Of a DNA stretch of 17,634 nt, positions 1-7,511 are shown piece after piece. The position numbers and the translations under genes were made by a program. The notes beneath the pieces are model-generated. The model searched no databases, was not told the origin of the DNA, and saw nothing but the letters and a program-made list of their open reading frames with translations. The stretch lies in NCBI GenBank assembly GCA_964616015.1, contig CAZTTC010000047.1, forward strand, positions 1-17,634, read 5' to 3'. How positions within the stretch are numbered: position 1 is the first letter of the stretch; every line of letters starts with the position of its first letter. The DNA comes from Methylibium sp964616015 (GTDB lineage: Bacteria > Pseudomonadota > Gammaproteobacteria > Burkholderiales > Burkholderiaceae_C).

Positions 1-325
1 AGGCCTCCATGCGCGTCAGCGGCGCGCACTCGATGTGCCAGACCTTGTCCTTGCGGCGCGGCAGCTCGGCGCGCGCCAGCAGACCCGCGCCGTCGACCGG
101 CGACGACTGCGCCGGCACCGGTCGACGCGCCAGGTCGGGCGGCAGCTTGAGATCGGGCGCGACTTCCAGGTCGAACTCGACGTGCGGATTGCGCCACGCG
201 ACCTTGCGGACCGCGCCCGCCAGGTAGACCGGCCGCCCCTGATCGAAGCTGCTCCAGCCGTGGTGCGCGAGCGCGGGCCGCAGCGGCAGCGCCGCGGCGG
301 CCAGCAGGAGGAATCGGCGTTGCAT
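1..325 (-). CDS. Exported DUF6152-type protein, C-terminus cut by window edge
   Basis: The first 108 codons of a gene that runs off the left edge are present. The protein starts MQRRFLLLAAAALPLRPALA, a classic signal peptide (Arg-rich start, Leu/Ala core, ALA cleavage site at residue 20). HHGWSSFDQGRPVYLAG follows, then VRKVAWRNPHVEFDLEV. The HHGWSSFD start and WRNPH motif match what I remember of the DUF6152 family, small periplasmic proteins of unknown function. If cleaved as predicted, the mature protein begins with two histidines. The start is supported by AAGGAG six bases upstream (332-337). It lies 43 bp downstream of the DUF6644-type membrane protein on the same strand, probably in one transcript. 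Family assignment is from memory of motifs; the function is not known. Confidence 0.75.
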   Translation of the reverse strand, partial: MQRRFLLLAAAALPLRPALAHHGWSSFDQGRPVYLAGAVRKVAWRNPHVEFDLEVAPDLKLPPDLARRPVPAQSSPVDGAGLLARAELPRRKDKVWHIECAPLTRMEA

Positions 326-368
326 CGGGGTCTCCTTCCGTTGTCGACGAGGGGTGAACCGGCCGCCT

Positions 369-824
369 TCAGGCGTAGGCGATCCAGCGCCCACAGATGA
401 TGACCGCCAGCCAAAGACCCAGCGAAGCGAAGGTCTGGGCGCGCGCCACGCGGTCCAGCTTGTCGAGGCTGCCGCGCGAGTGGAAGGCTGCCGCGTTGAG
501 GCCAGCGATCATCAGCAGGCTCATCTTCAGCACGAAGACGCGGTTGCCCAGCAGCTCGGCGGCCTGGCTGGCGAACATCAGCAGGCCCGTCGATGCGGCC
601 AGGCAAAAACCGGCCAGCGTCAAAGGCAGCGCCAGCCGCGCCAGCGCCTGCACGGGCAAGGCCGCGCCCAGGCCCCAGACGCGCAGCTCGAACACCGTCA
701 GGCTGCCCAGCAGCAGCGCGATGCCGACCACATGCAGCGACTCGAGCAGCGGGTAGAGCCAGGGGTGGCTGGCGATCCACGCGAAGGCGGTGAAGTCGGC
801 GCGATCCTGCATGCGGCGGACCAT
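369..824 (-). CDS. Four-helix membrane protein, DUF6644-like
   Basis: A 151-residue, strongly hydrophobic protein. Likely membrane helices lie near residues 20-42 (containing LESLHVVGIALLLGS), 53-75, 85-105 and 130-150, so it is an inner-membrane protein with short loops. The His in SLHVVG and the terminal CGRWIAYA are features I associate with the DUF6644/DUF2214-like families, whose function is unknown. Start choice is uncertain: ATG at 824 gives MVRRMQDRADF, and ATG at 812 gives MQDRADF; neither has a good Shine-Dalgarno sequence. It is followed by the exported DUF6152-type gene on the same strand and diverges from mpl across 39 bp. The pairing of a small exported protein with a polytopic membrane protein suggests a joint envelope role, which is inference. 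Confidence 0.75.
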   Translation of the reverse strand: MVRRMQDRADFTAFAWIASHPWLYPLLESLHVVGIALLLGSLTVFELRVWGLGAALPVQALARLALPLTLAGFCLAASTGLLMFASQAAELLGNRVFVLKMSLLMIAGLNAAAFHSRGSLDKLDRVARAQTFASLGLWLAVIICGRWIAYA

Positions 825-851
825 ACATCGAGACCGTCACGAGGCGACTCC

Positions 852-857
852 TAGAAT
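852..857 (+). promoter_or_regulatory. -10-like element TAGAAT placed for a leaderless mpl mRNA
   Basis: TAGAAT matches the sigma70 -10 consensus at 5 of 6 bases and ends six bases before the mpl ATG at 864. No Shine-Dalgarno sequence lies within 15 bases of the start. With normal -10 spacing, transcription would begin at or next to the A of the ATG. A poor -35 candidate (TCGAGA, 828-833, 18-nt spacer) is present. Confidence 0.4.
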
Positions 858-863
858 CCGCCC

Positions 864-2225
864 ATGCACCTTCACATCCTGGGCATCTGCGGCAGCTTCA
901 TGGGCGGGCTGGCTGCGCTGGCGCTGGAGGCCGGTCACCGCGTGACCGGCTGCGATGCCGGCGTCTACCCGCCGATGAGCGACCAGCTGCGCGCCCAGGG
1001 CATCGAGCTGGTCGAGGGCTGGGGCGCCGACCAGCTGGCGCTCGAGCCCGACCTCTTCGTCATCGGCAACGTGGTCTCGCGCGGCAACGCGCTGATGGAA
1101 GGGATCCTCGACGCCGGCGCCCCGTACACGAGCGGCCCGCAGTGGCTGTCCGAGCACGTGCTGCCGGGCCGCCACGTGCTGGCGGTGGCGGGCACGCACG
1201 GCAAGACCACGACGACCTCGATGCTGGCCTGGATCCTCGAGGCCGCGGGCCAGCGGCCCGGCTTCCTGGTCGGCGGGGTGCCGCAGAACTTTGGCGTGAG
1301 TGCCCGACTGGGCACCGGCCAGCCCTTCGTCATCGAGGCCGACGAGTACGACACCGCCTTCTTCGACAAGCGCAGCAAGTTCGTGCACTACCGGCCGCGC
1401 ACGGCCGTGCTGAACAACCTCGAGTTCGACCACGCCGACATCTTTGCGGACCTGGCGACGATCGAGACCCAGTTCCATCACCTGCTGCGCACCGTGCCGG
1501 CCAGCGGCCGCGTGGTCGTCAACGCGCGCGAGGACAGCCTGGGCCGCGTGCTCGAGCGCGGCTGCTGGAGCGACGTGGTGCGCTTCGGCGTGCGCGGCGA
1601 CGTGCCGGGCTGGCGCGCGCGCGGCGAGCCGCATGCCTTCGACGTGCTGAAGTCCGGCGTCAAGGTCGGTCGCGTCGAGTGGCCGCTGCTGGGCGAGCAC
1701 AACCAGCTCAACGCGCTGGCGGCGATCGCCGCGGCCGAGCACGCCGGCGTCGCCCCCGGCGACGCGGCCCGGGCGCTGGAGCGCTTCGCGAACGTCAAGC
1801 GCCGCCTCGAGCTGCGCGGCGAGGTCGCCGGCGTGAAGGTGTACGACGACTTCGCCCACCACCCGACGGCGATCCGCACGACCATCGACGGGCTGCGCCG
1901 CCGCGTCGGCCCGCTGGGCGAGGGCCCGCGCATCCTGGCGGTGTTCGAGCCGCGCTCCAACACGATGAAGCTGGGCACGATGAAGGCCCAGCTGCCGTGG
2001 GCACTCGAGGAGGCCGACCTCGCGTTCTGCCATGGCGGCGGCCTGGGCTGGGATGCCCACGAGGCGCTGGCGCCGATGGGCGAGCGCGCCGTCATCGCCG
2101 ACACGATCGAGGCGCTGGTGCGGCGCATCGTCCAGGCCGCGCGGCCGGGCGACCATGTGCTGTGCATGAGCAACGGCGGCTTCGGTGGCATCCACGCCAA
2201 GCTGCTGGCGGCGCTGGCGCAGTGA
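864..2225 (+). CDS. mpl: UDP-MurNAc:L-Ala-gamma-D-Glu-meso-DAP ligase (Mpl)
   Basis: A 453-residue Mur ligase of the usual Mpl length. Mpl is a cytoplasmic peptidoglycan-recycling enzyme that joins the released tripeptide L-Ala-gamma-D-Glu-meso-DAP directly to UDP-N-acetylmuramate using ATP. Domain 1 begins MHLHILGICGSFMGGLA, a nucleotide-binding glycine loop. The ATP loop AGTHGKTTTTS is at residues 109-119. EADEYDTAFFDKRSKFVHY (158-176) and LNNLEFDHADIF (183-194) form the central domain, and YDDFAHHPTAI lies in the C-terminal domain. These motifs separate Mpl from MurC. It is the first gene of a long co-directional run and is followed after 10 bp by the YqiA-like gene. The start has no Shine-Dalgarno but a -10-like box six bases upstream, so it may be read from a leaderless mRNA. 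Confidence 0.96.
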   Translation: MHLHILGICGSFMGGLAALALEAGHRVTGCDAGVYPPMSDQLRAQGIELVEGWGADQLALEPDLFVIGNVVSRGNALMEGILDAGAPYTSGPQWLSEHVLPGRHVLAVAGTHGKTTTTSMLAWILEAAGQRPGFLVGGVPQNFGVSARLGTGQPFVIEADEYDTAFFDKRSKFVHYRPRTAVLNNLEFDHADIFADLATIETQFHHLLRTVPASGRVVVNAREDSLGRVLERGCWSDVVRFGVRGDVPGWRARGEPHAFDVLKSGVKVGRVEWPLLGEHNQLNALAAIAAAEHAGVAPGDAARALERFANVKRRLELRGEVAGVKVYDDFAHHPTAIRTTIDGLRRRVGPLGEGPRILAVFEPRSNTMKLGTMKAQLPWALEEADLAFCHGGGLGWDAHEALAPMGERAVIADTIEALVRRIVQAARPGDHVLCMSNGGFGGIHAKLLAALAQ

Positions 2226-2235
2226 CGCGCCCGCG

Positions 2236-2868
2236 ATGATGCCCAGCGGGCCGAGCGCGGGCCGACAGGCCGTCCGCCACCTGCTCTACCTGCACGGCTT
2301 TCGCTCGTCGCCGGGTTCGACCAAGGCACGGCGCATGGCCACGGAGATCGCGTCGCTGCAAGGCCGGGGCATCGACATCGACTGGGTCTGCCCGCAGCTG
2401 CCGCCCTCGCCGGCCGAGGCCCGCGAGCTGATCGACGCGCTGGCCGCATCCTGGCCGACCGAGCACATGGCGGTGATCGGCAGTTCGCTCGGCGGCTTCT
2501 ACGCCACCGTGCTGGCCGAACGTCGCGGCTGCCGCGCCGTGCTGCTGAACCCTGCGGTCGAGCCGGCGCGCGACCTGGCGCGCCACATCGGTGAGCTGAG
2601 CGCCTGGCACGACGCCGCGCTGCGCTTCGAGTTCACCGCCGCCCACGTCGAGGAACTGCGCGAGATGCGGCCCGACGAGATCGTCGACGCAGCGCGCTAT
2701 TTCGCCGTGATCGCCAAGGGCGACGAGCTGCTCGACTGGCGCGAGATGCAGGCGCGTTACGCCGGCGCGCACGTGAAGCTGCTCGAGGGCAGCGATCACG
2801 CGCTGACGGACTTCGACCGGCACCTGCCCGACGTCCTGGGCTTCCTCGGCCTCGATCGGCCGGCCTGA
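2236..2868 (+). CDS. yqiA: YqiA/YcfP-type alpha/beta-hydrolase esterase
   Basis: A 210-residue protein that closely follows the E. coli YqiA pattern: HLLYLHGFRSSPGSTKA near the start, CPQLPPSPAEA, the nucleophile elbow IGSSLGGFYAT with Ser84, VLLNPAVEPARDL, the acid loop KGDELLDWRE with Asp163, and GSDHALTDF with His188. All three catalytic residues of a serine hydrolase are therefore in place. YqiA acts on short acyl and palmitoyl-CoA-type esters in vitro, but its physiological substrate is unclear. Two ATGs (2236, 2239) are possible and I chose the first after the mpl stop. No clear Shine-Dalgarno is seen, so translation probably relies on coupling to mpl 10 bp upstream. An earlier in-frame ATG at 2185 lies inside mpl and is unlikely. 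Confidence 0.85.
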   Translation: MMPSGPSAGRQAVRHLLYLHGFRSSPGSTKARRMATEIASLQGRGIDIDWVCPQLPPSPAEARELIDALAASWPTEHMAVIGSSLGGFYATVLAERRGCRAVLLNPAVEPARDLARHIGELSAWHDAALRFEFTAAHVEELREMRPDEIVDAARYFAVIAKGDELLDWREMQARYAGAHVKLLEGSDHALTDFDRHLPDVLGFLGLDRPA

Positions 2869-2892
2869 GCGCGGGGCCCTGGGACCCGAGGC

Positions 2893-2898
2893 GACAAT
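2893..2898 (+). promoter_or_regulatory. -10-like GACAAT placed for a leaderless ribonuclease mRNA
   Basis: GACAAT (4 of 6 to TATAAT) ends exactly six bases before the ATG at 2905, the same geometry as at mpl. There is no Shine-Dalgarno between it and the start. No convincing -35 is visible at 16-18 bases. Confidence 0.3.
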
Positions 2899-2904
2899 AG
2901 CCGG

Positions 2905-4956
2905 ATGTATGCGCTGTTCGAAGAAGCCGGCAAGTTCCTGGCCGGCCGGGTGATGTCCGAGGCCGAGAGCTCGCTGCAGGTCGAGCTCGACTCCGGCAAG
3001 CGGGTCAAGGTGAAGAGCGCCAATGCGCTGCTGCGCTTCGCCAAGCCGGCCCCGGCCGAGCTGCTGGCGCAGGCGCAGGCCCTGTCCGGCGAGATCGACC
3101 TCGACCTGGTCTGGGAGGCGGCACCCGACGAGGAGTTCGGCTTCGACGAGATCGCCCGCGAGTACTTCAACGCCAATGCCGATGCGCCGCAGCGCGCCGC
3201 GACGCTGTTGCGGCTGTTCGACGCACCGCACTACTTCCACCGCCGCGGCAAGGGGCGCTTCCGCAAGGCGCCGGAGGACGTGCTCAAGCAGGCGCTGCTG
3301 GCGATCGAGCGCAAGGCCCAGCAGGCGCGCCAGATCGACGAGTGGGCCGAGCAGCTCGCGGCCGGCGACTGCCCGGCGCCGATCCGCGACCAGCTGTACA
3401 AGATCCTGTTCAAACCCGACAAGAACGGCCCCGAGTACAGGGCCGTCGTCGAGGCCTCGAAGCGCTCGCACCAGGCGCCGCTGGACCTGCTGAAGGCGGC
3501 CGGGGCCATCACCAGCCCCTACCAGTTCCACTGGAAGCGCTTCCTGTTCGAGTTCTTCCCCAAGGGCACGGCCTTCCCGCCGCTGGCGGCGCCGCAGATC
3601 AAGGAGGAGCTGCCGCTGGCCGCGGTGCCGGCGTTCTCGATCGACGACTCGTCGACGACCGAGATCGACGACGCGCTGTCGGTGCAGGGCCTCGGGACGG
3701 ACACCGTCACCTTCGGCGTGCACATCGCCGCGCCGGCCCTGGCCATCGCGCCCGGTTCGGCGGTCGACCAGGTGGCGCGCACGCGCTGGTCCACGGTCTA
3801 CATGCCCGGCCACAAGCTGACGATGCTGCCCGACGAGGTGGTGCAGGCCTACACGTTGGTCGAGGGCCGCGACTGCCCGGCGGTGTCGGTCTACTTCAGC
3901 TTCGATGCGACGACGCTGGCGCTCAGGCAGGCCGAGACGCGAGTGGAGCGCGTGCCCATCGCCGCCAACCTGCGCCACGACCAGCTCGATGCGGTGATCA
4001 CCGAGGCGACGCTGACCGGCGAGGCCCCGGCCGACTACGCGCATGCTGGCGAGCTGGCCTTCGCCTTCCGCCTGGCCCGGCACCTCAAGGCCCAGCGTGA
4101 GGTGGCGCGCGGCAAGCCCGAGAACTTCAACCGCCCGGACTACAGCTTCAAGCTCGACGGCGTGCAGGGCCCCGAGCCCGACGGCAGCGAGACCGTCACG
4201 ATCAGCGAGCGCAAGCGCGGCTCGCCGCTCGACCTGATCGTCGCCGAGGCGATGATCCTCGCCAACAGCCACTGGGGCGGCTGGGTGGCCGAATGCGGCG
4301 TGCCGGCGATCTACCGCAGCCAGGCCAGCATGGCACCGGGCATCAAGGTGCGCATGGGGGTGAGGCCGGCGCCGCACGCCGGCATGGGCGTGAAGCAGTA
4401 CGCCTGGTCGACATCGCCGCTGCGGCGCTACGTGGACCTGGTCAACCAGTGGCAGATCGTCGCCTGCGCCCGCCATGGCCGCACTGCGGCGCTGGCAGCG
4501 CCCTTCAAGCCCAAGGACGCGGCGCTGTTCTCGGTGATCTCGGGCTTCGATGCGGCCTACGCGGCCTACAACCAGTTCCAGAACGGCCTGGAGCGCTACT
4601 GGACCCTGCGCCACCTCGAGCAGGCCGGCATCGCCGAACTCGACGCCGCCGTGATGAAGGACGGCCTGGTGCGCGCCGAAGCGCTGCCGCTGGTGTTCCG
4701 CGCCCTCGGCTGCGAGAGCCTGCCGCGCGGCACGCGCGTGCGCGTGCGCATCACCGGCACCGACCTGCTGACGCTGGACCTGCACGCCAGCCTGGCAGGC
4801 CGTCTCGACCAACCCGCCGCGGCCGCGACCGACGAGGGCGCGGACGGCGAGGACGGCGAGGACGAAGCCGCCGCCGCCGCGCCCCTGGCGCTGGCGATCG
4901 ACCTGCAGGATGGCGACAATGCCGTCGAGCCGGTCGACGCCGGCACCGCGAGCTGA
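2905..4956 (+). CDS. RNB-domain exoribonuclease (RNase II/R superfamily)
   Basis: A 683-residue protein with an RNB catalytic domain, which degrades RNA 3' to 5' in the cytoplasm. The active-site acidic cluster reads SIDDSSTTEIDDALS (residues 246-259). Against E. coli RNase II, Asp247, Asp255 and Asp256 match the metal ligands, and Glu253 stands at the place of the fourth Asp. The second active-site block, STSPLRRYVDLVNQWQIVA, holds the conserved arginines. An N-terminal beta-rich segment (1-48) and a short S1-like C-terminal segment (PRGTRVRVRITGTDLLTLDL) flank the core. The end is an odd Ala/Asp/Glu-rich tail of about 45 residues (ADGEDGEDEAAAAA). It is not clearly rnb or rnr, so I give no symbol. 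The next gene begins six bases after the stop, so it is probably co-transcribed with the TonB-like gene. Confidence 0.93.
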   Translation: MYALFEEAGKFLAGRVMSEAESSLQVELDSGKRVKVKSANALLRFAKPAPAELLAQAQALSGEIDLDLVWEAAPDEEFGFDEIAREYFNANADAPQRAATLLRLFDAPHYFHRRGKGRFRKAPEDVLKQALLAIERKAQQARQIDEWAEQLAAGDCPAPIRDQLYKILFKPDKNGPEYRAVVEASKRSHQAPLDLLKAAGAITSPYQFHWKRFLFEFFPKGTAFPPLAAPQIKEELPLAAVPAFSIDDSSTTEIDDALSVQGLGTDTVTFGVHIAAPALAIAPGSAVDQVARTRWSTVYMPGHKLTMLPDEVVQAYTLVEGRDCPAVSVYFSFDATTLALRQAETRVERVPIAANLRHDQLDAVITEATLTGEAPADYAHAGELAFAFRLARHLKAQREVARGKPENFNRPDYSFKLDGVQGPEPDGSETVTISERKRGSPLDLIVAEAMILANSHWGGWVAECGVPAIYRSQASMAPGIKVRMGVRPAPHAGMGVKQYAWSTSPLRRYVDLVNQWQIVACARHGRTAALAAPFKPKDAALFSVISGFDAAYAAYNQFQNGLERYWTLRHLEQAGIAELDAAVMKDGLVRAEALPLVFRALGCESLPRGTRVRVRITGTDLLTLDLHASLAGRLDQPAAAATDEGADGEDGEDEAAAAAPLALAIDLQDGDNAVEPVDAGTAS

Positions 4957-4962
4957 CCTCCC

Positions 4963-5856
4963 ATGAAGAAGCCATCGAACCACGGCGGGTTGTCCGGGCT
5001 GCGACGGCTGAGCACGCTGCAGTTGGCGCTGCTGATCTCCGTCGGCGTGCACGCCGCGCTGCTGACCGTGCGCTTCGTCGATCCCGAGGGCTTCAACCGC
5101 GTCTTCAAGGACACGCCGCTGGAAGTGATCCTGGTCAACGCGCGCTCGACCGAGCCGCCGCTCAAGGCCCAGGCGATCGCGCAGGCGGCGCTGGCCGGCG
5201 GCGGCGAGGCCCAGGCCGGCCGCGCGACCTCGCCGCTGCCGCCGTCGGCCCTGACCGAGGTGGGGGATTCGCTCGAGGACGCCCGCAAGCAGATCCAGCA
5301 GCTGCAGGAACAGCAGATGCAGATGCTCGCGCAGATCCGCCGCGAGCTGGCGCGACTGCCGCCGCCCGACCCGCAGCGCGACCAGGGCACGCCCGAGGCG
5401 CGCGCCCAGGCCGAACAGCGCCGCCAGCTGGTGGAGATGCTGGCCGAGATCGAGAAGCGCATCAACACCGAGAACTCGCGCCCGAGGAAGCGCTACGTCA
5501 GCCCGTCGACCAGCGAGGCGGTCTATGCCGTCTACTACGACGTGCTCAAGCGCCGCATCGAGGAACGCGGCACCAGGAGCTTTCCCGAGGACAAGGGTCG
5601 CAAGCTCTACGGCGAGCTGGTGATGATGATCTGGGTCGACGCGGCCGGCCGCGTGCTCGAGACCGAGATCGTGCAGGGCTCGGGCCAGCGCGTGCTCGAC
5701 CGCCGTGCGCAGGCCATCGTGCGCGCCGCGGCGCCCTTCGGCCCCTTCAGCGATGCGATGCGCGCGCAGGCCGATCAGATCGCCGTCGTGTCGCGCTTCC
5801 GCTTCACGCGCGAAGAAGGCCTCGAGACCCGGCTGCTGCAGGCGCCCCAGCAATGA
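4963..5856 (+). CDS. TonB-family protein with coiled-coil linker
   Basis: A 297-residue protein with the TonB layout. A single N-terminal membrane segment (about 19-36) contains SVGVHAALL; the Ser/His spacing matches the TonB helix residues that contact ExbB/ExbD. A periplasmic linker follows, and a C-terminal TonB-like domain (about 185-283) contains VYAVYYDVLKRRIEERG, LVMMIWVDAAGRVLETEIVQGSG and VSRFRFTREEG. Typical TonBs have a long Pro-rich linker; here residues 102-170 are Gln/Glu/Arg-rich and predicted coiled coil (LEDARKQIQQLQEQQMQM). No exbB, exbD or receptor gene is nearby. Its neighbours are an exoribonuclease and aroE, with a six-base gap and an ATGA overlap. It could energise a receptor or be a TonB-like envelope protein of another role. 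Confidence 0.85.
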   Translation: MKKPSNHGGLSGLRRLSTLQLALLISVGVHAALLTVRFVDPEGFNRVFKDTPLEVILVNARSTEPPLKAQAIAQAALAGGGEAQAGRATSPLPPSALTEVGDSLEDARKQIQQLQEQQMQMLAQIRRELARLPPPDPQRDQGTPEARAQAEQRRQLVEMLAEIEKRINTENSRPRKRYVSPSTSEAVYAVYYDVLKRRIEERGTRSFPEDKGRKLYGELVMMIWVDAAGRVLETEIVQGSGQRVLDRRAQAIVRAAAPFGPFSDAMRAQADQIAVVSRFRFTREEGLETRLLQAPQQ

Positions 5857-6725
5857 AGGACCGGTATGCCGTGGCCGGGCACCCGGTCGAGCACAGCCGC
5901 TCGCCCTTCATCCACGCGCGCTTCGCCGAGCTGACGGCGCAGCCGCTGGCCTATGGCCGGCTGCCCTGCGCACCGGACGCCTTCGCGGCAACGGTGCGCG
6001 GCTTCGCCGCGTCGAGCGAAGCCGGCTTCGGTCCGGCGCGCGGCTGCAATGTCACGGTGCCGTTCAAGTTCGAGGCACCGGCGCTGGCGGACCGGCTCAC
6101 GCCGCGCGCCGCGCTGGCCCAGGCCGCCAACACGCTGCGCTTCGACGGCGGTCCGGACGGCCGGGGCTGGCAGGCCGACAACACCGACGGCGCCGGCCTG
6201 GTGCGCGACATCACCGTCCACGCGGGCGTGCCGCTGCAGGGGGCGCGGCTGCTGCTGGTCGGCGCCGGCGGCGCGGCCGCCGGCGTGCTGGGTCCGCTGC
6301 TCGAGGCCAGACCGGCGGCGCTGGTCCTGGCCAACCGCAGCGTCGACAAGGCGCGGGCGCTGGTGCAACGCCACGCCTCGCTGGCCGTGCGGGGCGGCGT
6401 CGAGCTTCGCGCCGCGCCGCTGGACCAGGTCGGCAGCGCCTTCGACATCGTCGTCAACGCCACCGCGGCCAGCCTGGCCGGCGCTGGCGTGCCGGTCTCC
6501 GCGCGCGTGTTGCGACGCGGCGCGCTGGCCCTGGACATGATGTACGGCGCGGCCGCCCGCCCCTTCCTCGCCTGGGCCGCCGAGCACGGCGCCCACGGGC
6601 GCGACGGACTGGGCATGCTGGTCGAGCAGGCGGCGGAGGCCTTCGCCTTCTGGCGCGGCGTCCGCCCGCCGACGGTCGAGGTGCTGGCCGAACTGCAGCG
6701 CGCGGTCGCGCGGGAGTCGGCATGA
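5853..6725 (+). CDS. aroE: Shikimate dehydrogenase AroE
   Basis: A 290-residue protein of typical AroE length. It reduces 3-dehydroshikimate to shikimate with NADPH, the fourth step of the shikimate pathway in the cytoplasm. Substrate-binding motifs are HSRSP (14-18), NVTVPFK (66-72, catalytic Lys72), AANTL (91-95) and NTDGAG (110-115, catalytic Asp112). The NADP fold shows LLVGAGGAAAGV (135-146) and the phosphate-binding NRS (161-163). The C-terminal helix has GLGMLVEQAAEAF. The ATG overlaps the stop of the TonB-like gene (ATGA), and its own stop overlaps the mtgA start in the same way, so the three are probably translationally coupled. aroQ, one pathway step earlier, lies about 2 kb downstream. 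Confidence 0.97.
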   Translation: MKDRYAVAGHPVEHSRSPFIHARFAELTAQPLAYGRLPCAPDAFAATVRGFAASSEAGFGPARGCNVTVPFKFEAPALADRLTPRAALAQAANTLRFDGGPDGRGWQADNTDGAGLVRDITVHAGVPLQGARLLLVGAGGAAAGVLGPLLEARPAALVLANRSVDKARALVQRHASLAVRGGVELRAAPLDQVGSAFDIVVNATAASLAGAGVPVSARVLRRGALALDMMYGAAARPFLAWAAEHGAHGRDGLGMLVEQAAEAFAFWRGVRPPTVEVLAELQRAVARESA

Positions 6726-7480
6726 GGTGGCTGGCGCGCGGCCTGGTGCTGCTGCTGCTCAGTGCGGTCGCGCTGCAGCTGATGTTCGTGCTGCGCATCG
6801 CGATGATGGCGCTGATCGACCCGCAGTCGACCACCTTCCAGCGCAGCGAGATCTGGCGCCTGGCGACCGAACGCCACGAGGTGCTCTGGAGCCAGGCATG
6901 GCGGCCCTACCCCGGCATCGGCGAGCCGCTCAAGCGCGCCGTCATCGCAGCCGAGGATGCGAGCTTCACCGACCACGGTGGCGTCGACTGGGAAGCGATC
7001 GAGAAGGCCTGGGAGCGTAACCAGCGCGCCGAAGCCCGCGCCGAGCGCGTGCAGTCGCGGCTGGAGGCCCAGCGCCCGAAGAACGGCACGCCGCGGACCG
7101 CCGCGCCGCCCAGGGTGGTCGGCGGATCGACGATCACGCAGCAGCTGGCGAAGAACCTCTTCCTGTCCGGCGAGCGCAGCCTGGCGCGCAAGGGCCAGGA
7201 GTTCGTCATCACCCACGCGCTGGAAGCGCTGCTGACGAAGCAGCGCATCCTCGAGATCTACCTGAACAACGTCGAGTGGGGCGAGGGCCTTTTCGGCGCG
7301 CAGGCCGCGGCCCGCCACTACTTCCGCGTCGACGCCGACCGCCTGGCGCCGATGCAGGCGGCGCGACTGGCGGTGATGCTGCCCGCGCCCAAGCGCTTCG
7401 AGAAGCGCCCGGGCTCGCCCTACATCGCCGGCCGCGCCGCCACCATCGCCGCGCGCATGGGCGCGGTCGAGCTGCCCTGA
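6722..7480 (+). CDS. mtgA: Monofunctional biosynthetic peptidoglycan transglycosylase
   Basis: A 252-residue GT51 enzyme that polymerises lipid II into glycan strands at the periplasmic face of the inner membrane. A membrane anchor covers residues 5-27. The family motifs appear in order: AVIAAEDASFTDHGGVDW (73-90, with the catalytic Glu78), GGSTITQQLAKNLF (134-147), RKGQEFVITHALEALL and LEIYLNNVEWGEGLFG. No penicillin-binding transpeptidase domain follows, hence monofunctional. Between the first two motifs there is a charged insert of about 30 residues (97-131), more than in E. coli MtgA; related Burkholderiales proteins, as I recall, have similar inserts. The start is backed by GGGAG five bases upstream (6712-6716) and by the ATGA overlap with aroE. 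Confidence 0.96.
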   Translation: MRWLARGLVLLLLSAVALQLMFVLRIAMMALIDPQSTTFQRSEIWRLATERHEVLWSQAWRPYPGIGEPLKRAVIAAEDASFTDHGGVDWEAIEKAWERNQRAEARAERVQSRLEAQRPKNGTPRTAAPPRVVGGSTITQQLAKNLFLSGERSLARKGQEFVITHALEALLTKQRILEIYLNNVEWGEGLFGAQAAARHYFRVDADRLAPMQAARLAVMLPAPKRFEKRPGSPYIAGRAATIAARMGAVELP

Positions 7481-7511
7481 ACGCCGGGCCGCTCCGGACA
7501 CTCCAAGCCGC

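Noticed and set aside
2092..5853. A 1253-codon open frame on the minus strand
   Set aside because: It lies antisense to mpl, the esterase, the ribonuclease and the TonB-like gene, all with clear family motifs. Its product is low-complexity His/Arg/Gly/Leu/Gln text typical of the antisense of GC-rich codons.
4293..6725. An 810-codon plus-strand frame ending at the aroE stop
   Set aside because: Only the last 290 codons are aroE. The upstream part is Arg/Pro/Gly-rich and overlaps the ribonuclease and TonB-like genes in another frame, so it is not a fusion protein.
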